From Actinomycetota bacterium (GTDB lineage: Bacteria > Actinomycetota > Acidimicrobiia > Acidimicrobiales > JAMCPL01), in contig JAMCPC010000082.1 in NCBI GenBank assembly GCA_023379725.1, positions 1-27,595 of the forward strand: 27,595 nucleotides of DNA, read 5' to 3'. A program made the position numbers and the translations under genes. Each line of letters begins with the position of its first letter. Position 1 is the stretch's first letter. Shown here piece by piece: positions 15,725 to 22,505 of this stretch. The notes beneath the pieces are model-generated. The model did not search any database. It had not been told where the DNA came from and saw only the letters and a list, made by a program, of their open reading frames with translations.

Positions 15725-16222
15725 CTATAGCCTGGATAGTGCCACCCTGCCCGTCCTCTGTATGTCCACTATTCCGTATGGCCTGATTAACTCCTCAAAG
15801 TCGTCGAGCTTACTGGGGTGACCGGCAAGCATAACAGTCAAGCTGGCGATACCCACATCTACTATCTTGCCCTCGAACACCCCGACAAGCTGGATAATCT
15901 GGCCTCTTATGTCATTATCCGACTTCACTGTAGCTAATAGAAGTTCGGTCTCTATGGCATCTGAGGGGGCCAACTCGTCTATAGATACGACGTTAATCAA
16001 TTTGTCCAGCTGCATAATTATCTGCTCCAACGGTGCAGAATCCAGATCAACGACTGCAGTTATCCTGCTGAACCTCTTATCGTCAGTAGGCGCCACCGCG
16101 AGTGAGTAGATATTGAATCCCCGCCGTGAGAAGAGACCAGCTACTCTGGCAAGTACGCCTGATTTGTTCTCCACAAGCACAGAGATTATGTGTAGGTGCT
16201 CCATACCAGTTGCCGCTTTCAT
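15725..16222 (-). CDS. ilvN: Acetolactate synthase small (regulatory) subunit
   Basis: Regulatory partner of IlvB that confers valine feedback inhibition. The 165 residues comprise an N-terminal ACT domain (HIISVLVENKSGVLARVAGL, FSRRGFNIYSLAV) and the C-terminal small-subunit domain ending VDIQRTGRVALSRL. The ATG at 16222 overlaps the ilvB stop as ATGA, indicating translational coupling. A second ATG at 16204 (MEHLHIISV) would also give a complete ACT domain. Confidence 0.96.
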   Translation of the reverse strand: MKAATGMEHLHIISVLVENKSGVLARVAGLFSRRGFNIYSLAVAPTDDKRFSRITAVVDLDSAPLEQIIMQLDKLINVVSIDELAPSDAIETELLLATVKSDNDIRGQIIQLVGVFEGKIVDVGIASLTVMLAGHPSKLDDFEELIRPYGIVDIQRTGRVALSRL

Positions 16223-18138
16223 CTGCTCTCGACCTTTCCTTCGCCTGCCTCAGTTGTGCCTGCTCCACCGGCCCCAGCTTCATCCTTACCACCTGCCTCG
16301 GTCATACCCGCTCCACCGGCCCCAGCCTCGTCCTTGCTGCCAGCCACATTATCGGAGCTGCCAGCTTCCTGGACACCCAGAGCATAATCCTCTTGGCCGG
16401 GGAATAGAATGATGTCATCGTTAGATGCACCTGCTGGTACCATGGGATATACCTTCTCAAACGCGTCAGTGCGAAAGTCTATGACGACAGGACGGTCATC
16501 AATGGAATTTGCCTTCTCTATGACCGGCGCAACATCATTCGGAGAATCTACGCGCATTCCTACACAACCCATGGCCTCTGCCCATTTCACATAATCAGGA
16601 AGATCAGGCGAGAGGTACACCTCTGAATATCGCTCATCGTAAAACAACTCTTGCCACTGGCGCACCATTCCAAGATAGGCGTTGTTCAGTATGGCAATCT
16701 TGACCGGGATACCTTCAGCCGCAGCGGTAACCAACTCCTGAGCGGTCATCTGAAAGCATCCATCACCGTCGATTGCCCAGACCATCCTTTCGGGATGTCC
16801 CACCTTTGCACCAATCGCCGCAGGAACTGCAAAGCCCATGGTACCCAAGCCTCCAGATGTAACAAACGTCCTTGGCATCTTGAATTTCCAGAACATCGAA
16901 GCCCACATTTGATGCTGGCCGACGCCGGTAACCAGAATCGTATCATCTGGGGTCAACTCTCTCAATGTCTCAATGACCATCTGCGGCTTAAGAAGTTCAC
17001 CCTCTTTGGACTGATGATAGATCAATGGGTATCTCTCCTGCCATTCGTAAATGGTACTCAACCATGAAGAAATATCTCGGCGGGATTCTACCTTGGAGTT
17101 GCCATCGTCAATGCCTCCAGAGATACCCCGCTTTTTAAGTCCATGGATCAGCTCTTCTATAACTGGTTTACAATCACCGCATATGGCCACATCCGGTCGC
17201 CGAATCTTACCAAGCTCAGCAGGATCAATGTCCACATGAATAACCTTTGCTTCCGGTGCAAACGCATCGACTCTACCGGTAACCCTGTCGTCGAATCTAG
17301 CACCCAGGTCAATCAGAAGGTCTGACCTCTGCATAGCGGTTACTGCCGTATAATTACCATGCATACCAGGCATACCGAGACTAAGCGGATGTGCACTCGG
17401 GAATGCACTCCTGGCCATCAGGGTAGTCACGACGGGAATCCCAGTCATCTCTGCCAGCTCAAGAAGCTCATCGGATGCATTAGACTTGATTACTCCACCA
17501 CCCACATACATGACCGGCCGTTCAGAATCGCAGATCAAATCAACAGCCTGCTCAATGATATCCTGATCGACCGTAGTGGCCGGATGATATCCAGGAAGAT
17601 CGAGTTCGTCCACAGATTCTGGCCAATGCCACTCCATCATTGCATTAGACACATCTTTTGGCAGGTCAATCAGGACAGGCCCCGGCCGACCAGTAGTCGC
17701 AATATAGAACGCAGCAGCCACTACTTCCGGTATCTCATTCGGATCGGTGACAAGCCAGTTGTGTTTGGTGACCCCCATGGTAATACCGGTTGTATCGCTC
17801 TCCTGAAACGCGTCAGTACCGATAAACGGGCGGGCAACCTGCCCGGTAATTACCACCAGAGGTATGGAGTCCATATAGGCATCTGCCAGGGCTGTAACTA
17901 TATTGGTAGCGGCAGGGCCGCTGGTCACGATAGCAACTCCAGGACGTCCCGTAGCATGTGCATATCCTTCTGCTGCATGACCTGCGCCCTGCTCGTGGCG
18001 TACAAGTATATGACGAATAGAGGTATCCAGCATGGGATCGTATACGGGCAGTATGGCGCCACCAGGCATGCCAAATACAACCTCGACTCCTTCCATCTCC
18101 AAACTCTTAACGAGGGCATGTGCCCCGGTAATTTGCAT
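16219..18138 (-). CDS. ilvB: Acetolactate synthase large (catalytic) subunit with C-terminal repeat extension
   Basis: ThDP-dependent first common step of branched-chain amino acid synthesis, condensing pyruvate with pyruvate or 2-oxobutyrate. From the ATG at 18138 it has 639 residues. The catalytic Glu is E49 in RHEQGAGHAAEGYA. FAD-region blocks follow, and the ThDP/Mg motif runs from GDGCFQMTAQE (near 457) to ILNNAYLGMVRQW. The start is set by AAAGGAG with 7-nt spacing; the frame is open further upstream (to a GTG at 18198), but that lies in the attenuator. The last ~45 residues are unusual: an Ala/Gly/Glu tail containing two copies of a 16-residue unit (KDEAGAGGAGMTEAGG type), from a 48-bp repeat at 16243-16338. 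First gene of ilvBNC. Confidence 0.96.
   Translation of the reverse strand: MQITGAHALVKSLEMEGVEVVFGMPGGAILPVYDPMLDTSIRHILVRHEQGAGHAAEGYAHATGRPGVAIVTSGPAATNIVTALADAYMDSIPLVVITGQVARPFIGTDAFQESDTTGITMGVTKHNWLVTDPNEIPEVVAAAFYIATTGRPGPVLIDLPKDVSNAMMEWHWPESVDELDLPGYHPATTVDQDIIEQAVDLICDSERPVMYVGGGVIKSNASDELLELAEMTGIPVVTTLMARSAFPSAHPLSLGMPGMHGNYTAVTAMQRSDLLIDLGARFDDRVTGRVDAFAPEAKVIHVDIDPAELGKIRRPDVAICGDCKPVIEELIHGLKKRGISGGIDDGNSKVESRRDISSWLSTIYEWQERYPLIYHQSKEGELLKPQMVIETLRELTPDDTILVTGVGQHQMWASMFWKFKMPRTFVTSGGLGTMGFAVPAAIGAKVGHPERMVWAIDGDGCFQMTAQELVTAAAEGIPVKIAILNNAYLGMVRQWQELFYDERYSEVYLSPDLPDYVKWAEAMGCVGMRVDSPNDVAPVIEKANSIDDRPVVIDFRTDAFEKVYPMVPAGASNDDIILFPGQEDYALGVQEAGSSDNVAGSKDEAGAGGAGMTEAGGKDEAGAGGAGTTEAGEGKVESR
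16243..16338. repeat. 48-bp tandem repeat in the 3' end of ilvB
   Basis: Two diverged 48-bp copies, 16243-16290 and 16291-16338, encode the Ala/Gly-rich C-terminal tail of IlvB. The copies differ at several positions, so the duplication is older than that in the anti-sigma gene. Confidence 0.8.
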
Positions 18139-18145
18139 TTTGTCT

Positions 18146-18152
18146 CTCCTTT
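18146..18152 (-). promoter_or_regulatory. Ribosome binding site that sets the ilvB start
   Basis: AAAGGAG on the minus strand, 7 nt before the ATG at 18138. It fixes the start at MQITGAHALVK rather than at upstream in-frame codons. Confidence 0.8.
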
Positions 18153-18197
18153 CCTGGGATCGGCACACAATTGATTGCGTAGAAACTTCAAATTGCA

Positions 18198-18223
18198 CTA
18201 AAAAACCTCCCTTTCGGGAGGTT
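18198..18223 (-). terminator. Rho-independent attenuator terminator upstream of ilvB
   Basis: On the minus strand an 8-bp perfect stem AACCTCCC/GGGAGGTT with a GAAA tetraloop (18204-18223) runs straight into a T-run. It lies about 60 nt before ilvB and about 30 nt after the leader peptide stop, in the same direction as ilvB, so it can only act on transcripts that have not yet reached ilvB: an attenuator. Confidence 0.88.
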
Positions 18224-18224
18224 C

Positions 18225-18254
18225 AGCGTACGTGTCTGGGCGGCAGCGTACGCT
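18225..18254 (-). promoter_or_regulatory. Alternative hairpin between leader peptide and attenuator
   Basis: AGCGTACG (18247-18254) and its complement CGTACGCT (18225-18232) on the minus strand form an 8-bp stem with a 14-nt loop. The 5' arm begins within the leader stop codon, so a ribosome at the leader end would mask it. One base separates it from the terminator stem. The exact antiterminator pairing is not resolved by eye. Confidence 0.55.
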
Positions 18255-18300
18255 ATGTCGTCAGTACTACTACAAGAATACGCGCCGAGCTCTTTTTCAT
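18253..18300 (-). CDS. ilvL: ilvB leader peptide (attenuation)
   Basis: A 15-codon ORF encodes MKKSSARILVVVLTT. Six of seven consecutive residues from position 8 to 13 are Ile-Leu-Val-Val-Val-Leu, the end products of the pathway encoded downstream. It is followed by a hairpin, a terminator and then ilvB. This is the classic layout of ribosome-mediated attenuation: when branched-chain aminoacyl-tRNA is scarce the ribosome stalls on the Val/Leu/Ile codons and changes the downstream RNA fold. Similar leaders are known before ilvB in Streptomyces and Corynebacterium. The ribosome binding site is weak (AAGTGAT close to the ATG). The gene symbol is used by analogy. Confidence 0.82.
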   Translation of the reverse strand: MKKSSARILVVVLTT

Positions 18301-18401
18301 ATCACTTTTTATACTACCACATAATGAGCCGCGCCATGCAAGCAGGAAGCAAATTTTTTAATAATTTTCGTTGGCACGGATAGTGCTATAGTATCTAAGA
18401 G

Positions 18402-18851
18402 ATGGACAAGATCATAGTAGTAAGTGATATTCCCACCATAAGGCAAGCTGTCAGGGAAGCAACTGGACTGGCAAACCTGTCTGTAGAAGAGGCCAGCTCG
18501 GGTCCCCAGGCGCTGGCTATGATTGCAGACGATCCTCCAGATTTGGCCATTCTTGACATGCAAATTGGCAGTATGGGAGGGATCGCAATCTGTCTCGAAA
18601 TGAGGTTGGAGGAATCTTATGGGCACCTGCCTCATATTCCGGTATTGATGCTACTCGACCGAAGGGCAGATGTATTCCTGACCAGACGCGTCCACGCTGA
18701 AGGCTGGATATTAAAGCCTCTCGAGCCTATAAGGATAAAAAAGGCCGCAGAAACAGTACTAGACGGCAGAACTTTTTACGACCATAGGTTCACGCCTGTC
18801 CCGACACTCACTCCGGCATACTCTCCACTAGTGTCCGCAGAGGGTCTCTAG
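18402..18851 (+). CDS. Stand-alone receiver-domain (response regulator) protein
   Basis: 149 residues form a single REC domain with no output domain. The phospho-acceptor is D52 in LAILDMQIGSMGG and the conserved Lys is K105 in WILKPLEPIRI. The acidic pair near residue 8 is reduced to one Asp (VVSDIP). The Thr/Ser switch position appears to be Leu (VLMLLD, near 85). Signalling may therefore be altered or phosphorylation-independent. The last ~20 residues are Pro/Thr-rich. No histidine kinase is nearby. The gene is divergent from the ilvB leader, sharing about 100 bp. The partner is unknown. Confidence 0.85.
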   Translation: MDKIIVVSDIPTIRQAVREATGLANLSVEEASSGPQALAMIADDPPDLAILDMQIGSMGGIAICLEMRLEESYGHLPHIPVLMLLDRRADVFLTRRVHAEGWILKPLEPIRIKKAAETVLDGRTFYDHRFTPVPTLTPAYSPLVSAEGL

Positions 18852-18873
18852 CAGCCGCAGAGGATAACTAATC

Positions 18874-19719
18874 CTGATCCACAGACACAAAAATACCGCA
18901 AGTCTGAATCTGCAGGATTCCGGTCAGGCTGTTCAGCAAGAACAATATATCCTGTCTGCACTCAGCGATCTCAAAGATATGGAGATACGCGAGGTCATGA
19001 CCCCACGAATGAATGTCATAGCTCTAGCCATACCGGTCAATTCATCAGATGTCGCAAGGGCAGTCAAGGAGACTGGACACAGCAGGTTCCCCGTTTATGA
19101 CGGAGATCTCGACAACCTCATAGGTGTGCTATTCGTAAGCGACCTCTTCAGAGCCGGATGGGAGATAGATAGCAACCTCGACGAGACATCGTCCAGGCAC
19201 AAGCTCTCCCCTCTGGACATTTCAAGAAGAATACGGCAGCCTCACATGGTACCTGAGTCGCGCCATGTGCTGGACACGTTGGCTGATATGAGACACGATA
19301 GGCGTGCATTTGCCATCGCAGTTGACGAGTACGGCGGAGTAGCCGGGATAGTCACGCTGAACGATCTGCTATCTGCCCTGGTAGGTGACCTGAAAGACGA
19401 GTTGGACCAAGTAGATGAGCCGGAAGTAGTACGAGTAGACGAAAATCGTTGGCTGGTAAACGGTGGACTGAACATAGACGATCTCCGTGATCGGTTCTCT
19501 ATTGCAATTCCCGACGGAGAGTACGTTACTCTTGCGGGGTTCCTGCTGGACATCCTCGGCCATATCCCGGAAGAGGGTGAACAGGTAGACTACAATGGCT
19601 GGACATTCAAGATCCAAGAGATGGATAAACGGCGAATTGCCATAGTAGTCATCACCCAACCGTCTCATTCGGTGGAAAATAGCGAGGTGCCCACAAACGA
19701 CCTCACTTTTGGGTCATAA
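18874..19719 (+). CDS. CorC/HlyC-type CBS-pair protein, start uncertain
   Basis: Contains two CBS domains (VMTPRMNVIALAIPVNSSD to VLFVSDLF, then RRAFAIAVDEYGGVAGIVTL) and a C-terminal CorC_HlyC domain (RWLVNGGLNIDDL to KRRIAIVVIT). It lacks the DUF21 membrane domain, like E. coli CorC, a family tied to metal (Mg/Co) efflux or membrane tolerance. The first ATG is at 18979, but similarity to CorC-type proteins continues upstream (DSGQAVQQEQYILSALSDLK) in a frame open back to TAA 18865-18867 with no ATG, GTG or TTG. A CTG at 18874 has AGGA 9 nt upstream and is shown as the start. Otherwise the gene begins at 18979 (246 residues) or is 5'-damaged. Confidence 0.7.
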   Translation: MIHRHKNTASLNLQDSGQAVQQEQYILSALSDLKDMEIREVMTPRMNVIALAIPVNSSDVARAVKETGHSRFPVYDGDLDNLIGVLFVSDLFRAGWEIDSNLDETSSRHKLSPLDISRRIRQPHMVPESRHVLDTLADMRHDRRAFAIAVDEYGGVAGIVTLNDLLSALVGDLKDELDQVDEPEVVRVDENRWLVNGGLNIDDLRDRFSIAIPDGEYVTLAGFLLDILGHIPEEGEQVDYNGWTFKIQEMDKRRIAIVVITQPSHSVENSEVPTNDLTFGS

Positions 19720-19726
19720 TAGCAGT

Positions 19727-19921
19727 GTGACAGTAAAAGTTGACTGCAGACACTATTTGATGCAAACGGCTTCCAACGGTGACCGAATTGAAAAATGTCG
19801 GCTGGGTGCTAATGAGCAACTCCCTTTCGCCTGCCCAGAGGGATGCGTACTGTATGAAAAGAGCAAACTATCTCAGGTGGGATGGCATATGCCCGATAAA
19901 ACTCCCAAAAAACGCGATTGA
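19727..19921 (+). CDS. Small four-cysteine protein
   Basis: About 64 residues starting at GTG 19727 (or TTG 19709, which would overlap the preceding gene). Four cysteines are arranged C-x16-C-x11-C-x3-C, in VDCRHYLMQT, EKCRLGANEQ and LPFACPEGCVLYE. This CRHY...PFACPEGC pattern resembles small uncharacterised actinobacterial proteins; I know no function. The spacing could bind Zn or an Fe-S cluster. The tail ends KTPKKRD. The ribosome binding site is poor for either start. It is co-directional with the CBS gene before and the acetyltransferase after, so probably one transcript. Confidence 0.65.
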   Translation: MTVKVDCRHYLMQTASNGDRIEKCRLGANEQLPFACPEGCVLYEKSKLSQVGWHMPDKTPKKRD

Positions 19922-19969
19922 ACAAATTGATAGCGTGAGCCTGAGCATCTGTATCACCGGCAATAAAGC

Positions 19970-20542
19970 ATGAATCTGAATATCAGTATATCTGAGGCTA
20001 CACAACCTAATGTCCTGCCGCTGGATTCGATAAACTATCTTTTAAGCAGCCTGTCACCAAATGCTCCCGCCATCACGAATGATGTACTCAGGGAGTTGAT
20101 AGAGGAGCCCGCCACCAGGTTGCTCCTGGCAACTATCAATGCTCCGAGTGTCAAGGAGAGGTCGAGTGGGGGTGGGGTTGTAAGTGGGGGTGGTACGGCA
20201 GGTGGTGATGGGATGTCGAGTGGGGGTGGTACGGCAGGTGAGGACGAGGAAAAAATAGTTGGGATGTTGACTTTGGCAGTATTCCGTATCCCTTCAGGAG
20301 TCAGAGCATGGATCGAAGATGTGGTAGTCGATACAGAGGCGCGCGGCCGTGGAATCGGCGCTGCTCTCGTAAGACGAGCGATAGAAATTGCCCAGGAGAG
20401 TGGAGCGAGGACGGTAGATCTCACCTCAAGGCCAAGCCGAGAGGCGGCCAACAAGCTGTACCAGAAACTCGGCTTCGAACAGCGTTCGACTAACGTATAC
20501 AGATACACTATAGAAACCGGCACGCCGCTGTATAAAGATTAA
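19970..20542 (+). CDS. GNAT-family N-acetyltransferase with Gly-rich insertion
   Basis: Transfers acetyl from acetyl-CoA to an amine; the substrate is unknown. 190 residues. The acetyl-CoA pyrophosphate loop is ARGRGIGAAL at 124-133, preceded by the strand AWIEDVVVD and followed by LTSRPSREAANKLYQKLGFE, the usual GNAT C-terminal half. Between the first helices and the core strand lies an unusual Gly/Ser linker (about 65-91), from GC-rich repeats with a 36-bp offset (20183-20204 and 20219-20240). The 3' end overlaps that of larC by 4 bp on the other strand. Confidence 0.88.
   Translation: MNLNISISEATQPNVLPLDSINYLLSSLSPNAPAITNDVLRELIEEPATRLLLATINAPSVKERSSGGGVVSGGGTAGGDGMSSGGGTAGEDEEKIVGMLTLAVFRIPSGVRAWIEDVVVDTEARGRGIGAALVRRAIEIAQESGARTVDLTSRPSREAANKLYQKLGFEQRSTNVYRYTIETGTPLYKD
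20183..20240. repeat. In-frame 22-bp repeats in the acetyltransferase gene
   Basis: A 22-bp G-rich sequence at 20183-20204 recurs at 20219-20240 and encodes the repeated SGGGTAG of the linker. A related TCGAGTGGGGG also starts at 20162 and 20216. Confidence 0.8.
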
Positions 20543-21765
20543 CGTTGCCAATGAGCCAATGGGGTAGCTAGCTGCTCTGCTTGAAAGATGACTTCGCGCA
20601 ATGGCATGCCAGTCTCTGTAGCTACTTTGGCAGCATCGGATTGCTCGACCTTTACTCTGTGACTCGCTATCTTGATCCTCACCGGAAGGCCTTGAACCGT
20701 AACAACCCTTTCCTCCCTCACTGACGGCCATCTCTGAACCATCATCCCCCTGATGCCTAGAGTACCGGTCTCCCTGCGTAATATATCGCGCATAGCAGAA
20801 GCCATGATCGGGTCACACAGAACACTGGCTATAAATCCCGGACGTCCCTTCTTCGCCATTACGGGCGTTACCCAGGCATCGTATGCACCTGCATCCAGGA
20901 GCGATGAGACAGTCCAAGCCATAGCTTCTCCAGTAGTGTCATCCACATTGGTTTCGATCAACATTGCATCCATACCACTACCCGATGTATCTGCCTGCTC
21001 ACGAGTCAGCTCACCGACAACTACCTGCAACAGATTGGGTAACTCTTCTATATCCCTGTCACCCGCCCCGTATCCGGATGCAGCTATGTTCATTGGGGGG
21101 ATCTGACCGTATGAGTCCACAAGGGTACGCAATATTGCTGCTCCGGTAGGCGTGGTAAGTTCATACGGCAATGAACGCCAATAGACAGGCACCTTTTCCA
21201 GTAATCTGAGTACTGCCGGAGCAGGATTGGGCAAGTTACCATGTGCACTGGCAAGCGTGCCGCCGGATCCAAGGGCGACGCTGGAAGAAAAAACTCTCTC
21301 CGTCCCCAGAAGCTCGACAGCTACCATAGTACCCACAATGTCTATAATCGCATCGTGACCACCCACCTCATGAAAGTGCGTGCTATCGACATCATTGCGA
21401 TGGATAACAGATTCGGCTTCTGCAAGAGTGCGAAAACAGGCCAACGACCTCTCCCTGACCCTAGGAGACAGGCTAGATGCCGTAATCATGTTCACTATAT
21501 CTGCATAGCTTCGCACCGTTGCAGGATCATCGACTGTTATGTCTATAGAGGTTGCAGCAATGCCTCCACGCATGACCTTGCCAGCCGAGAGTTCCCATCT
21601 AGAAAACGGCAGTTTCTTCAGCTCACTCTCTACCTTCTCGATATCCACGCCAGAATCCACCAATCCCCCCAAAAGCATGTCTCCCGATATCCCCGAAAAG
21701 CAATGCAGCCAAAGCACCTTTTCAGAAGTAGCGGCAGTCTCTGATAAATTAGCAGGAGAGTCCAT
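20539..21765 (-). CDS. larC: LarC-type nickel insertion protein (DUF111)
   Basis: LarC inserts nickel into the pyridinium bis-thiocarboxylate nucleotide to make the nickel-pincer cofactor of lactate racemase and related enzymes. The 408 residues are full length in one frame (some lactobacilli need a frameshift). Family blocks: LHCFSGISGDMLLGGLVDSG at the N-terminus, THFHEVGGHDAIIDIVG, LPYELTTPTGAAILRTL, NVDDTTGEAMAW and the C-terminal VKVEQSDAAKVATETGMPLR. No larA, larB or larE is in the window. No ribosome binding site precedes the ATG at 21765; a 13-bp tandem repeat lies just upstream, so a leaderless transcript is possible. Confidence 0.93.
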   Translation of the reverse strand: MDSPANLSETAATSEKVLWLHCFSGISGDMLLGGLVDSGVDIEKVESELKKLPFSRWELSAGKVMRGGIAATSIDITVDDPATVRSYADIVNMITASSLSPRVRERSLACFRTLAEAESVIHRNDVDSTHFHEVGGHDAIIDIVGTMVAVELLGTERVFSSSVALGSGGTLASAHGNLPNPAPAVLRLLEKVPVYWRSLPYELTTPTGAAILRTLVDSYGQIPPMNIAASGYGAGDRDIEELPNLLQVVVGELTREQADTSGSGMDAMLIETNVDDTTGEAMAWTVSSLLDAGAYDAWVTPVMAKKGRPGFIASVLCDPIMASAMRDILRRETGTLGIRGMMVQRWPSVREERVVTVQGLPVRIKIASHRVKVEQSDAAKVATETGMPLREVIFQAEQLATPLAHWQR

Positions 21766-21766
21766 A

Positions 21767-21796
21767 GTATGATTCTATTGTATGGTTCTATTGTAT
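21767..21796. repeat. 13-bp tandem repeat upstream of larC
   Basis: Plus-strand GTATGATTCTATT (21767-21779) and GTATGGTTCTATT (21780-21792), then a further GTATG. On the minus strand this gives spaced CATACAAT motifs (-10-like TACAAT) immediately before the larC ATG, so it may contain the promoter. Confidence 0.6.
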
Positions 21797-21914
21797 GACT
21801 TCACTGCGGCTATAATATATATGTCATCGCTACCGATAGCCGATGGAAGATAGGGTACTTGAGACATTTCCCAATGTGCCGTCGGCCTTAACCGGCTTTG
21901 CGTGGTGAAATAGC

Positions 21915-21942
21915 TTGACGTAGTGAAAGATGGCGGTACTTT
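21915..21942 (+). promoter_or_regulatory. Candidate promoter of tRNA-Ser
   Basis: TTGACG (21915-21920), 16 nt, TACTTT (21937-21942), about 37 bp before the tRNA. The -10 region overlaps the hairpin GGTACT-TTGG-AGTACC (21935-21950). Confidence 0.45.
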
Positions 21943-21979
21943 GGAGTACCCCAAAAGGAAACTATGTGAATACACCTCG

Positions 21980-22063
21980 GGAGGGGTGGCAGAGTGGACG
22001 AATGCGAGGCTCTTGAAAAGCCTTGACCCAAAAGGTTCGTGGGTTCGAATCCCACCCCCTCCG
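21980..22063 (+). tRNA. tRNA-Ser (anticodon TGA)
   Basis: A class II tRNA of 84 nt. The acceptor stem is GGAGGGG (21980-21986) with CCCCTCC (22056-22062) and discriminator G. The anticodon stem AGGCT/AGCCT (22007-22011, 22019-22023) holds the loop CTTGAAA, so the anticodon is TGA (22014-22016) and reads UCA. A long variable arm follows, then a T arm GTGGG-TTCGAAT-CCCAC. CCA is not encoded. The translation of its antisense strand gives a well-known spurious protein. Confidence 0.96.
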
Positions 22064-22505
22064 CTCCGACGTGTCACGACATAGTATATACTGTGCCTAC
22101 AGAGAATGCCCTCATGGAAGCCTCCGTAGAGAAATAAAGGAACCTTGAAACACGGTCGCCAACCCCAAATGGTATACGGTACCAGTACAAAATCCCTGGT
22201 AATGACCACTTGACAGAGGGGTTACAATAGTGTATGGAAGTATTCCGATTTACCCAGAATTCAAGATGAATAATTCAGATACCTCAGTAAGGTTCCTCAT
22301 GAAAGATTAGAGAGTACTTGGGGGTGCCCCAAGGGCTACGCATTGAACTGAGTATGTTCGGTCGTCCTAAATGACGGTTGTAATGGTTAAAATAATAATT
22401 AGTGGCTACTAGCACAGTTGTAGCGGTCGACCGCTGACGTAGCATGCCGACAGTGATAGTAGAGACAGATAGTGATAGAGAAGAGATAGTAAAGGATCAA
22501 ACGAG
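22064..22505. other. 442-bp gap between tRNA-Ser and the sigma gene: hairpin and palindrome
   Basis: No gene is supported. It contains the hairpin CTTGGGG-GTG-CCCCAAG (22317-22333) without a T-run, A/T-rich sequence near 22377-22402 that could hold a promoter (TTGAAC with CTAAAT 18 nt on), a perfect 14-bp palindrome AGCGGTCGACCGCT (22422-22435), and purine-rich GATAGT repeats leading to the ribosome binding site AAAGGA (22492-22497). Confidence 0.5.
22422..22435. promoter_or_regulatory. 14-bp perfect palindrome, candidate operator
   Basis: AGCGGTCGACCGCT, 70 bp before the sigma factor start. Its size and position suit a dimeric regulator; it could also fold as a short hairpin in the 5' leader. 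Confidence 0.4.

Noticed and set aside
17359..18174. 271-codon plus-strand ORF
   Set aside because: Lies entirely antisense to ilvB, has no family features, and IlvB is unambiguous.
18139..18401. T-box or other riboswitch upstream of ilvB
   Set aside because: No T-box sequence or specifier-type long leader; a leader peptide with Ile/Leu/Val codons plus terminator explains the region.
21775..22209. 144-codon minus-strand ORF containing GGGGIRTHEPF
   Set aside because: It is the antisense translation of tRNA-Ser, a common spurious protein in databases.
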